A stretch of 64,000 bases of DNA, taken from positions 1-64,000 of the forward strand of contig NZ_JAUNLS010000002.1 of assembly GCF_030532325.1 (NCBI RefSeq), given 5' to 3'. The stretch is from Corynebacterium sp. (GTDB lineage: Bacteria; Actinomycetota; Actinomycetes; Mycobacteriales; Mycobacteriaceae). The notes below the pieces were generated by a model. It saw only the letters and a program-made list of their open reading frames with translations. It ran no database searches and was not told the DNA's origin. Positions 51,646-62,500 of the stretch are shown in pieces; position 1 is the first letter of the stretch, and each line of letters opens with the position of its first letter. The position numbers were made by a program, and so were the translations under genes.

Positions 51646-52950
51646 CTAGCCGACGTCCACGATGGTCACCCGCGGCCCCTCGTCGCCGCCCTGGCGCTTG
51701 CGGGCCAGGTGTGTGGCCACCACGCCGATGATGCCCACGGCCCACACCAGCGCCACCGCCACCGCCGCGGTGCGGAAATCGGCGATGGTGTAGTGCGGGT
51801 GCTCGCCCACCCGGGACAGGCTCATGCCAAAGAGCTGCGCGCCGAGCATGGTGGCGGTAAACCCGCCCATGTTGCCCAGGCCGGTGGCGGTGGCCACTAC
51901 GGAGCGGTCCATGTTCTCGCGCACGATGTCGAAGCCGTAGTTGGCCGCGGGGCTGCACAGTGCCACGGCCACCATGAGGATGAAAAGGGAGAGGTAGCTG
52001 CCGCCAAAGGCAAAGAAGAGCGCCCAGGCGCTCATGTGAGCCAGCGTGAGAGCGATGGCCAGCCAGGGGCGGTAGCCGCGGGCGCGGGAAGAGATATTGC
52101 CGTGCAAAGGCCCGGCCAGCACCACGCACACGCTCAGCCAGGTCAACACCCAGCCGGCCTGCGTCTTGGGCACGCCGAGGCCTTGAGTCATCATGGGGAT
52201 GCCCCACAGCAGGGCAAAGACGTTGGCGGTGATCATGCCGATGTAGTGGATGAAGAAGGCCTGCCAGGCCACCGGGCTGCGCAGCACGTGCCGCAGGCGG
52301 GCGCGCACCGTCTGTGTTTGGGAGTTGGGCTGTTCCTTCGGGGCATCGAGGATACCCGCTGATTCAGGGGAGTCCGCCACGGCCACCGCGGCGGCCAGCG
52401 CGATGAGGATGCCCACCGCACCGAGGGAGACAAACGCCGTGGTCCACCCGGCCCAGCCCAGGAATAGGGAGAAGGGCACGGCGGAGATGAATTGGCCCAG
52501 CTGGCCCAGCGAGGAGGTGACCTGTGTGAACATCGGGGTGCGGTGCAGCGGGAACCAGTAGGGCAGGATGCGCATGACAGAGAGGAACGCGGTGGCATCG
52601 CCGGCGCCGATGAGCAGGCGTGCGCCGATGGCTACCCAGTAGTTGCTGGTCACGCCCAGCAGGGTTTGGCCCAGGCCCATGATGACCGCACCGATGACCA
52701 GCAGCTTGCGCGGCCCGTACTTGTCAATGAGGATGCCGGTGGGGATCTGTGCCAGCGCGTAGATGCCCACCTGCACGGTGGTGAAGACAGCGATGCGGGA
52801 GGCATCAACCTGGAAGCGGTCGATGGCCTCCAGGCCGGCCACGCCAAAGGAGGTTCTGCCGGTGATCGCCATGATGTAGACCAGCATCGCGGCAACCCAC
52901 ACAGTGAGCGCTTTGGTTGTGATCACTTCTCGCGGATTAGGCACAGACAT
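51646..52950 (-). CDS. MFS transporter
   Basis: A 434-aa major facilitator with twelve hydrophobic segments. The helix 2-3 loop reads GILIDKYGPRKLLVIG and helix 4 ARLLIGAGDATAFLSVMRILPYWFP, as in the organophosphate/anion or nitrate-like branches of the family. The central loop is about residues 195-215 (DAPKEQPNSQTQTV). Substrate unknown. TAAAGT (plus-strand 52958-52963) lies 7 nt before the ATG, so the mRNA is probably leaderless. It is divergent from thrC with only 38 bp between starts. Confidence 0.88.
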   Translation of the reverse strand: MSVPNPREVITTKALTVWVAAMLVYIMAITGRTSFGVAGLEAIDRFQVDASRIAVFTTVQVGIYALAQIPTGILIDKYGPRKLLVIGAVIMGLGQTLLGVTSNYWVAIGARLLIGAGDATAFLSVMRILPYWFPLHRTPMFTQVTSSLGQLGQFISAVPFSLFLGWAGWTTAFVSLGAVGILIALAAAVAVADSPESAGILDAPKEQPNSQTQTVRARLRHVLRSPVAWQAFFIHYIGMITANVFALLWGIPMMTQGLGVPKTQAGWVLTWLSVCVVLAGPLHGNISSRARGYRPWLAIALTLAHMSAWALFFAFGGSYLSLFILMVAVALCSPAANYGFDIVRENMDRSVVATATGLGNMGGFTATMLGAQLFGMSLSRVGEHPHYTIADFRTAAVAVALVWAVGIIGVVATHLARKRQGGDEGPRVTIVDVG

Positions 52951-52957
52951 GGCTGAT

Positions 52958-52981
52958 ACTTTACGCGCCAGCGATTATGAT
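52958..52981. promoter_or_regulatory. Divergent -10 elements for MFS gene and thrC
   Basis: ACTTTA (52958-52963) is TAAAGT on the minus strand, 7 nt before the MFS ATG. TATGAT (52976-52981) is 7 nt before the thrC GTG at 52989. Both fit leaderless transcription and lie only 12 bp apart, so the promoters must share upstream DNA. Confidence 0.65.
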
Positions 52982-52988
52982 GCAGGGG

Positions 52989-54434
52989 GTGAAGTACATT
53001 TCTACCCGCGATACCACCCGTCACCGCGCCGCCTTCAGCGATATCCTCCTCGGGGGCCTGGCCCCCGATGGCGGTCTCTACCTTCCGGAGGACTACCCGC
53101 GACTCGATGACGCAACGCTCAACGCGTGGCGCAACGTGCTTGCTGAATCCGGCTACGCCGCCCTCGCGGCCGAGGTTCTCAAGCTCTTCGTCGACGATAT
53201 CCCGGCGGAGGATCTGGAGGGCATCGCCAAGCGGGCCTATACCTACCCCAAGTTCTCCAGCGAGGAGATCGTTCCCGTGACCCGCCTGGGGGAGGGGATC
53301 TTCCTCGGCCACCTCTCGCAGGGGCCCACCGCGGCCTTTAAGGACATGGCCATGCAGCTGCTGGGTGAGCTCTTCGAGTACGAGCTGGCCCGCCGCGGGG
53401 AGACCCTCAACATTCTGGGCGCTACCTCCGGCGATACCGGCTCCTCCGCCGAGTACGCCATGCGTGGGCGCCCCGGTATCCGGGTGTTCATGCTCACCCC
53501 GGCCGGGCGCATGACGCCTTTCCAACAGGCGCAGATGTTCGGCCTGGATGATCCGAACATCTTCAACATCGCGCTGGACGGCGTCTTCGATGACTGCCAG
53601 GACGTGGTCAAGGCGGTGTCTGCTGACGCCGACTTCAAAGCCGCCCGCAAGATTGGCGCGGTCAACTCCATCAACTGGGCGCGCCTGATGGCGCAGGTGG
53701 TGTACTACATCTCCTGCTACCTCAAGGTGACCTCGGAGAACACCGAGAAGGTCTCCTTCTGCGTGCCCACCGGCAACTTCGGCGATATCTGCGCCGGCCA
53801 CATCGCCCGCCAGATGGGCCTGCCCATCGATCGCCTCATCGTGGCCACCAATGAGAACGACGTGCTCGACGAGTTCTTCCGCACCGGCCACTACCGCCCG
53901 CGCTCGGCGCAGCAGACCCACAAGACCTCCTCGCCCTCGATGGATATTTCGCGGGCCTCCAACTTTGAGCGCTTTGCCTTCGATCTGCTCGGCCGTGACG
54001 CCGCACGCGTGGCTGAGCTCTTCGGCCCGGCGCTCAAGGAGGGCGGGTTCAGCGTGGAGCCTGCGGAACTGGAGCGCGCCCGCCACGAGTTCGGCTTCGC
54101 CTCCGGTTCCTCCACCCATGCCGACCGCCTGCGCACCATCAAGGAGGTATACGAGCGCTACGAGTACCTGCTGGATCCGCACACAGCAGACGGCGTGAAG
54201 GTGGCCCGCGACGTGCAGGAAGAGGAGGGCATTTCCTCGCCCATCGTGTGCCTGGAGACGGCCCTGCCGGTGAAGTTTGCCGAGACCATCGAGGAGGCCA
54301 TCGGCACCGTGCCCGAGGTCCCCGAGCGCTTCGCGGGCATTCTCGACGCCGAGCGCCACGTCACCGATCTGCCCAACGACGCCGCTGTGGTCAAGGACTT
54401 CATCGCGTCCACCATCGATTCCACGGAGGTCTAG
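52989..54434 (+). CDS. thrC: Threonine synthase
   Basis: A 481-aa PLP enzyme converting O-phosphohomoserine to threonine. The N-terminal YISTRDTTRHRAAFSDILLG and GGLYLPEDYP are characteristic. The PLP lysine lies in TAAFKDMAMQLLG, phosphate-binding residues in LGATSGDTGSSAEYAM, and VPTGNFGDICAGHIA follows. I chose the GTG at 52989 because TATGAT ends 7 nt before it and because the resulting 481 residues equal the length of C. glutamicum ThrC; ATG codons at 52977 and 52980 lie inside the -10 element. The gene is separate from hom-thrB, as in other corynebacteria. Confidence 0.95.
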   Translation: MKYISTRDTTRHRAAFSDILLGGLAPDGGLYLPEDYPRLDDATLNAWRNVLAESGYAALAAEVLKLFVDDIPAEDLEGIAKRAYTYPKFSSEEIVPVTRLGEGIFLGHLSQGPTAAFKDMAMQLLGELFEYELARRGETLNILGATSGDTGSSAEYAMRGRPGIRVFMLTPAGRMTPFQQAQMFGLDDPNIFNIALDGVFDDCQDVVKAVSADADFKAARKIGAVNSINWARLMAQVVYYISCYLKVTSENTEKVSFCVPTGNFGDICAGHIARQMGLPIDRLIVATNENDVLDEFFRTGHYRPRSAQQTHKTSSPSMDISRASNFERFAFDLLGRDAARVAELFGPALKEGGFSVEPAELERARHEFGFASGSSTHADRLRTIKEVYERYEYLLDPHTADGVKVARDVQEEEGISSPIVCLETALPVKFAETIEEAIGTVPEVPERFAGILDAERHVTDLPNDAAVVKDFIASTIDSTEV

Positions 54435-54436
54435 CC

Positions 54437-54604
54437 ATGGCACAGGAAAACTTTGCCGGCCCGGAGTACTTCACCGAGTTTGACCAAGAGGAGTTCTTCC
54501 AGCAGCTGCAGGAAAAGGCCGAGCGGGAGAAGGCTGAGCAAGGCCAGACCGAGCAGGAGAAGGGCACCGAGAACAACGCCGACAAGGATGAGCAGGATAA
54601 CTAG
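54437..54604 (+). CDS. Small acidic hypothetical protein
   Basis: A 55-aa hydrophilic protein dominated by Glu, Gln and Lys, with one helix (FDQEEFFQQLQEKAEREKA) and an Asn/Asp-rich tail. GGAGG lies 7 nt before the ATG, within the thrC stop region, so it is probably co-transcribed with thrC. Function unknown. Confidence 0.6.
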   Translation: MAQENFAGPEYFTEFDQEEFFQQLQEKAEREKAEQGQTEQEKGTENNADKDEQDN

Positions 54605-54610
54605 CTAAGG

Positions 54611-55498
54611 ATGAGCACTACTCACCGCCGCGGCCTGCGGTGCTGCGGCGTACTCGTGGTGGCCGCCGGGCTCGCGCTCGGCGGCTGTTCCGCGCTGGAG
54701 CCCGTGGCCCAGGCCCCGGCGCCTCCGGTGGCGGTGGTGGAATCCTCCACGGTGGTGCTGCCCCCGCGCGGCCAGACCCCGGCGCACTCGCCGCTGCCCC
54801 CGGGCACCGCGCTGGATTTCTCCCGCTCGCTGCCGCAGGAGGGCCAGAACTCTGACTACCAGCTTTGCACGGCGGCGTGGAGCTTCACGCTTGCCGACGG
54901 CCGCTCCATCGCCGTCACCGCCTCCCACTGCGGTGAGGTAGGGGACAAAGTGTGGGCGGGTGCTGCGGACAATGACTTCATCTATCCCGCCGAGCCCATC
55001 GGGGAGGTCATCTACTCCGACCTCAGCGCGCCGGATTCCCATCACCTCGACGTGGCCTTTGTGGAGCTTTATGGCAACGCGCACTCCGCGGACGTGGTGA
55101 CCCAGCAGTGGCTGGAGACCAACGTCGCCACCGCCGAGGGCGCTGAGGGTGCGGCGGCCCTGCCCGAGAGCGTGTGCAAGCTGGGGCGCATGACGGGGCA
55201 GACCTGCGGGCAGCTGGTGGATAATGCGGCGCTGAGCACCCTCAACACCGGCGTGGACTCAGTGGGTACCCGTGCTGCCCGCGCCGCGGTGTGCGGCACC
55301 AACGGGGACTCGGGCGGGCCGGTCTTCGGCGCGCCGGGCACCCCGGAGGAAGGGCTCATCGTCGGCGTGGTCTCCGGCACTACCGCTGCGCTGGAGGAGG
55401 GCAGCAGCTGCGCCGATAACCCGGAGATGGAGATGGCCTTTACCCCGGCTGCGGATATCCAAGCACTCATCCCGCAGGTGTTGGGGGAGCAGGCCTAG
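54611..55498 (+). CDS. Trypsin-like serine protease lipoprotein
   Basis: A 295-aa exported protease. The signal peptide ends in the lipobox LGGC (Cys26), implying attachment to the outer face of the membrane. The chymotrypsin-fold triad is His106 in TASHCG, Asp147 in SHHLDVAF and Ser234 in GDSGGPVFG. Cys pairs are present (CTAAW...SHCG; VCGTNGD...SSCADN). A proline-rich segment separates the anchor from the domain. Such secreted proteases act on host or cell-wall proteins; the target is unknown. It begins 6 bp after the small acidic gene. Confidence 0.9.
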   Translation: MSTTHRRGLRCCGVLVVAAGLALGGCSALEPVAQAPAPPVAVVESSTVVLPPRGQTPAHSPLPPGTALDFSRSLPQEGQNSDYQLCTAAWSFTLADGRSIAVTASHCGEVGDKVWAGAADNDFIYPAEPIGEVIYSDLSAPDSHHLDVAFVELYGNAHSADVVTQQWLETNVATAEGAEGAAALPESVCKLGRMTGQTCGQLVDNAALSTLNTGVDSVGTRAARAAVCGTNGDSGGPVFGAPGTPEEGLIVGVVSGTTAALEEGSSCADNPEMEMAFTPAADIQALIPQVLGEQA

Positions 55499-55569
55499 GG
55501 GCCGTGCCACGCGGCAGGCCGCGCCCCACGCGTGCCCCGCCTGCGCGCCCAGGCGGTAGCCTAGGAACT

Positions 55570-56103
55570 ATGCCTACCCCAGATTTCATTGTCTCCTTGC
55601 GTGAGAAAATTGGCCACGAGCAGCTCTTTCTTCCCGGCGTGACGGCGGTGATCATCCGGCCGGTCCCAGAGGGTGCCCCGCTGTGGGAAGTACCCACGGT
55701 GCTGCTGGCACAGCGCGCCGATAACGAGAATTGGGCGCCGATCTCCGGCATCTGCGAGCCGGGGGAGGAGGCCAGTACCACCGCGCTGCGCGAGATCAAA
55801 GAGGAGGTGGGCCTCGACGCGCAGTTCGAGGCGCTGCTCGGCGTAGGCCAGGTGGGGCCGGTGACCTACCCCAACGGGGATCAGTGCCTGTTTATGGATA
55901 CCGCCATCCGCGTCTCGGTGGCGGCCGATGCCGAGCCGGTCATCTCCGATGAGGAAAACCTTGACGCCCAGTGGTTCTCCGTGGCGCACCTGCCTTCCTC
56001 CGTCAACGCCACCCACCGCATGCTCATCGCGGATGCCGTGGCGCAGATGCGCCACCCCCAAGGCTTCCGCCCGCGCGTGGGTTATAGCAAGCGTTCCCGT
56101 TAA
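55570..56103 (+). CDS. Nudix hydrolase
   Basis: A 177-aa Nudix enzyme. The Nudix box GICEPGEEASTTALREIKEEVGL (about residues 59-81) is intact, with REIKEE providing the metal ligands. The preceding VTAVIIRPVP and VLLAQRADNENWAPI fit the mutT fold. It hydrolyses a nucleoside diphosphate derivative; which one cannot be read. TAGCCT lies 7 nt before the ATG at 55570, so the transcript is probably leaderless. Confidence 0.9.
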   Translation: MPTPDFIVSLREKIGHEQLFLPGVTAVIIRPVPEGAPLWEVPTVLLAQRADNENWAPISGICEPGEEASTTALREIKEEVGLDAQFEALLGVGQVGPVTYPNGDQCLFMDTAIRVSVAADAEPVISDEENLDAQWFSVAHLPSSVNATHRMLIADAVAQMRHPQGFRPRVGYSKRSR

Positions 56104-56271
56104 GCGCGCCGCTTTGCGCTGTGTGAAGCCGCCGTGTGAATCCGCTGCTCAGCGGTCACCTGACAGAAAAATATTGGATAGAGAAAACGCGGGTGATATT
56201 CTGAAGGCCCGTAGGTCGTACAGAATGCGCCTGCGGGTTTGCTGATCGCAGGTGACTTTCGGCGTTGATAA

Positions 56272-57951
<1,680 letters not shown>

Positions 57952-57990
57952 CGGTACGGCGTGCTGCTGGCAGGCTCTGGTATTGAGAGC

Positions 57991-59532
57991 CTACACCCTC
58001 AGTGGGGCTGCCCGCGGTGTCACCGGCGCAGGCAGTGCGGTCTCGCCCATGAGGTCGGCGTCGACAGCCGCGGCAGCAGCGCGGCCCTCGGCGATGGCCC
58101 ACACGATGAGTGACTGCCCGCGCCCGCAATCGCCGGCCACGTAGACCGGCGGGCGAAAGCCGGGGAAGAGCGGCTTGGTCTCCGCGCGGTAGCGGCCATC
58201 GCGCACCATGCGGCCGCGCTCGTCGAAGGCCACACCGAGCTCGTGAATGAGGCCGCCCCGTTCCGCTCCCTGGAACCCGAGAGCAAGAAGAACCAGGTCG
58301 GCATCCATCTCAAAGTCGGTGTCCTCGATGGGCTGGCGGCGGCCATCGACCACCTCTACCTTGTTGCCGCGCAGCGAGGTCACCTTGCCCTCGCGGCCGT
58401 GGAAGGACACGGTGTTCACGGAGTAGGCGCGCTGGCCCAGGGCCTCGCCAGGCGCGCGATGGGCCAGGCCGAGTGCTGCGATCTCCGCGGCGGATTCATC
58501 ACCGGTGACGGTGTACTGGCCCTCCTCGTGGGCGGTGGCCACCCGGTAGAGCAGCGGGTACATCGGCCATGGTGTTGAGGCCGCGCGGTTGAGCGGGGCC
58601 TTGGGGTGGATATCGAATTGGGTAACACTGACCGCACCCTGGCGCAGCGCGGTGCCAAAACAGTCCGTGCCCGTGTCGCCGCCGCCGATGATCACCACCT
58701 TCTTGCCCTTGGCGCTGAGCGCGGATTCGGGGTAATCGCCCTCGTTGACCCGGTTCTGCCAAGTGAGGTACTCCATCGCGGAGTAGATGCCCGTGAGCGA
58801 GCGGCCCTCAACCGGCAGATCGCGGGCCACGGGCGTGCCGGTGGCGAGCACAACGGCGTCGTAGGAGTTGAGGCTTGCCGCGGTGGGGGAGACCCCGGCG
58901 CGAAACTCGGTGCCCTCAGCGCGCATCTGTTCCAGGCGGCGGGTGATCCACTTCTTTTCCATCTTGTATTCCGGCACGCCGTAGCGCATGAGCCCGCCGA
59001 GACGGTCATCGCGCTCAAAGACGGTGACCTTGTGGCCGGCGCGGGTGAGCTGCTGGGCCGCAGCTAAGCCGGCGGGCCCAGAGCCCACCACCGCCACGCG
59101 CATGCCGGTATCCAGGGACGGGGTAATCGGCGTGACCCAGCCCTCGTCGAAGCCACGCTCCACAATCGCCAGCTCCACGTTCTTGATGGTCACGGGTTCG
59201 TCGTTGATCCCCAGCACGCAGGCGCCCTCGCAAGGCGCGGGGCACAGGCGGCCGGTGAACTCGGGGAAGTTGTTGGTGGCGTGCAGACGCTCGAAGGCCT
59301 CCCGCCAGCGGTCTTGGCGCACCAGATCATTCCACTCGGGAATGATATTGCCCAGGGGGCAGCCCTCGTGGCAGAAGGGCACGCCGCAGTCCATGCAGCG
59401 CGTGGCCTGCTGCTCAATCTGCCCGGCGGGTGCGTCTTCATAGACCTCGCGGTAATCCATGAGCCGCAGTGGCACCGGGCGGTGCGCCGGCTCCTGGCGG
59501 TGAAATTGCTGAAATCCGTGTGGGTTAGCCAT
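57991..59532 (-). CDS. gltD: Glutamate synthase, NADPH, small subunit
   Basis: A 513-aa beta subunit of glutamate synthase, supplying electrons from NADPH to GltB. The N-terminal cysteine cluster CMDCGVPFCHEGCPLGN and CPAPCEGAC bind 4Fe-4S clusters. FAD-binding VAVVGSGPAGLAAAQQL and NADPH-binding VVIIGGGDTGTDC follow, and a C-terminal YVAGDCGRGQSLIVWA completes the FAD site. Length is slightly above the usual 480-510. Its start overlaps the gltB stop (TAATG), coupling the two. Confidence 0.96.
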   Translation of the reverse strand: MANPHGFQQFHRQEPAHRPVPLRLMDYREVYEDAPAGQIEQQATRCMDCGVPFCHEGCPLGNIIPEWNDLVRQDRWREAFERLHATNNFPEFTGRLCPAPCEGACVLGINDEPVTIKNVELAIVERGFDEGWVTPITPSLDTGMRVAVVGSGPAGLAAAQQLTRAGHKVTVFERDDRLGGLMRYGVPEYKMEKKWITRRLEQMRAEGTEFRAGVSPTAASLNSYDAVVLATGTPVARDLPVEGRSLTGIYSAMEYLTWQNRVNEGDYPESALSAKGKKVVIIGGGDTGTDCFGTALRQGAVSVTQFDIHPKAPLNRAASTPWPMYPLLYRVATAHEEGQYTVTGDESAAEIAALGLAHRAPGEALGQRAYSVNTVSFHGREGKVTSLRGNKVEVVDGRRQPIEDTDFEMDADLVLLALGFQGAERGGLIHELGVAFDERGRMVRDGRYRAETKPLFPGFRPPVYVAGDCGRGQSLIVWAIAEGRAAAAAVDADLMGETALPAPVTPRAAPLRV

Positions 59533-62500
59533 TACTGAACAGCCTCCATGATTGCGTCGTTGGCGTCGCGGCCCTCGCGCTCGGCCGCGTCGATGATGGT
59601 GAGAACCCTGCGGTAGGCGGCAGGGACGATCTTGAGAAACTCCCGCGGGGTGACGGTGAGGCGCGAGCCGGTCAGTGCCGTGTGGCGCGCGAGGATCTCC
59701 GCCAGGAACTCCTCGTCCGCGCCGGTGAGAGCCTCGATGCTGTCGGCCACGTCCGCGTTGAGTTTGGAGTGCAGCCCCGGTTGGTCCAGGACGTAGCAGG
59801 TGCCGCCGCTCATGCCGGCGCCGAAGTTCTCTCCGATTGCGCCGGCGATGATCACGGTGCCGCCGGTCATGTACTCGCAGCCGTGGTTGCCAATGCCCTC
59901 GACCACCGCGGTGGCCCCGGAGTTGCGCACGCAGAAGCGCTCGCCCACCGCGCCGCGGATGAAGAGCTCGCCACTGGTGGCGCCGTAGGCGGTGACGTTG
60001 CCGGCGATGATGTCCGGCCCATGGGGGAGCTGGCGGGGTGCGGAAGAGGCGGGGCGCAGGATGATGCGCCCGCCGCAGAGCCCCTTGCCCACGAAGTCGT
60101 TGGCATCACCTTCCACGTCAAGCGTGAGACCCGCCGGAATGAACGCGCCCAGGGAGTTGCCGGCGGAGCCGGTGAGGCGGACGGTGATGGTGTCCTGCGG
60201 CAGGCCGTGGGCTCCGGCCGCGCGAGTGATGCGCGAGCCCACCATCGTACCCACCGAGCGGTCCCGGTTGGACACCGGGTAGTGCAGCTCCACCGCGGGT
60301 GCCTTGCCTGCAGCCATCCAGCTCGGCGCGGTGGCGGAGGACTTGGCCGCGGCGGCGTCAATGGTTAGCTGCGCATCAGCGATGATGCGGTGATCGAGAG
60401 CCTGTTCCAGACCGTGGTCCTGGCTCTTGGTGCAGCGCAGGTTCTGGTTGCGGAAGTGCGCGGACTCCACGCGCTGGAGCACCGGGGAGAGATCCAGCTT
60501 GTCGCCGCGCCGGGGGCGGCCATCGGGGCCTTCTTGCGGGGCGCGCTGGCGTAGCACCTGGGATTGGCCCACGGCCTCGTCGATGGACCGAAAACCCAGC
60601 TGGGCTAGGTACTCGCGGACCTCTTGGGCAATGAAGGTAAAGAAATTGACCACGTGATCCGCCGAGCCGGTGAACTTCTTGCGCAGCTCGGGATTCTGGG
60701 TGGCAATGCCCACCGGGCAGGTATCCAGGTGGCACACGCGCATCATGATGCAGCCCTCCACCACCAGGGGTGCGGTGGCAAAGCCGAACTCCTCGGCGCC
60801 CAGGAGCGCGGCGATAACCACGTCGCGTCCGGTCTTGAGCTGGCCGTCGCACTGCACGCGGATGCGGTCGCGCAGGCCGTTGAGCAGCAGCGTGTGCTGG
60901 GTTTCGGCCAGCCCCAGTTCCCAGGGGCCGCCGGCGTGCTTGAGCGAGGTCAAGGGGGACGCCCCCGTGCCGCCGTCGTGGCCGGAGACGAGGAGGACAT
61001 CGGCGTGCGCCTTGGACACACCCGCTGCCACCGCGCCGATGCCTTGCTCGGAGACGAGCTTGACGTGAATGCGGGCCTCCGGGTTGGCGCACTTGAGGTC
61101 GTAGATGAGCTGGGCTAAGTCCTCGATGGAGTAGATGTCGTGGTGCGGCGGCGGGGAGATGAGCCCCACGCCCGGGGTGGTCACCCGCACTTGGGCAATC
61201 CACGGGTAGACCTTGTGGGGCGGCAGCTGCCCGCCCTCGCCGGGCTTGGCGCCCTGGGCCATCTTGATTTGGATGTCGGTGCAGTTGCTGAGATAGTGGC
61301 TGGTCACCCCAAAGCGCCCAGAGGCCACCTGCTTGATGGCCGAGCGCCGCCAGTCGCCGTTGGGCTCGACCTCAAAGCGTGCGGGATCCTCGCCGCCCTC
61401 GCCCGAGTTGGACATGGCGTGCAGCCGGTTCATGGCGATGGCCAGCGTCTCGTGGGCCTCAGCGGAGATTGAGCCGTAGCTCATCGCGCCGGTGGAGAAG
61501 CGCTGGACGATGTCCGCCACCGGCTCCACCTCCTCGACGGAGATTGCGGGCCGGTCCGGCACAAACTCCATCAGCCCGCGCAGGGTGACCAGGCGCCGGG
61601 ACTGATCGTTGACCGCGCGGGTGTAGTCCTGGAAAATCTGGTACTGGCCTGTGCGGGTGGCGTGCTGCAGCGTGAAGATGGTCTCCGGATTAAAGAGGTG
61701 GAACTCGCCCTCGCGGCGCCACTTGTACTCGCCGCCCAGCTCGAGGGCACGGTGGGCGTTTTCCTCCGGGCGGGGCAAGAAGGCGCTGCGGTGGCGGGCT
61801 TCGACGTCGGCGGCGAGATCCTCCAGGGTGGCGCCGGAGATGGGGGAGGCCACCCCGCCGAAGTAGTGATCGAGGAGGTCGCGGTGGAGCCCGGTGACGT
61901 CGGCAAGCTGCGCTCCGCGGTAGGAGGAGACCGTGGCGATACCCATCTTGGACATCACCTTGAGCACGCCCGAGGTGGCGGCGCGCACGTAGTTGGAGCA
62001 GGCCTCATCCAGGCTGAGCTGGCCCAGCTGGCCGCCAAGACGCAGCTCGTCGATGGTCTCGAAGGCCATGTAGGGGTTGATGGCGTCCGCGCCGAAAGCG
62101 ATGAGCATGGCCAGGTGGTGGACCTCGTGGGCATCGCCTGCCTCGAGGACCAGGGAGGCGCGGGTGCGGGTGCGCTCGCTGACCATGTGCTGGTGCACCG
62201 CGGAGGCCAGCAGCAGGGAGGGGATGGGGGCGAAGCGCTCGTCGGATTCGCGGTCAGAGAGCACGATGAGGGAGTAGCCGGCGGCCACGGCGGCGTCGAC
62301 CTCGCGCAGGACGCGGGCGATGGCCTCGCGCATGCCGCGCCCGTGGTGGGCCACCGGGTAGAGCCCGGAAATCACCTGCGCGCCAAAGGGCTCGGCTAGG
62401 CCGTCGTCGTTGGCGTGCACGAGCGTGGTGAACTCGTGGTTATCGATGATAGGACTGTCCAGGTGGATGCGCCGCGCGGCCTGGGCGTCGGGGCCCAGCA

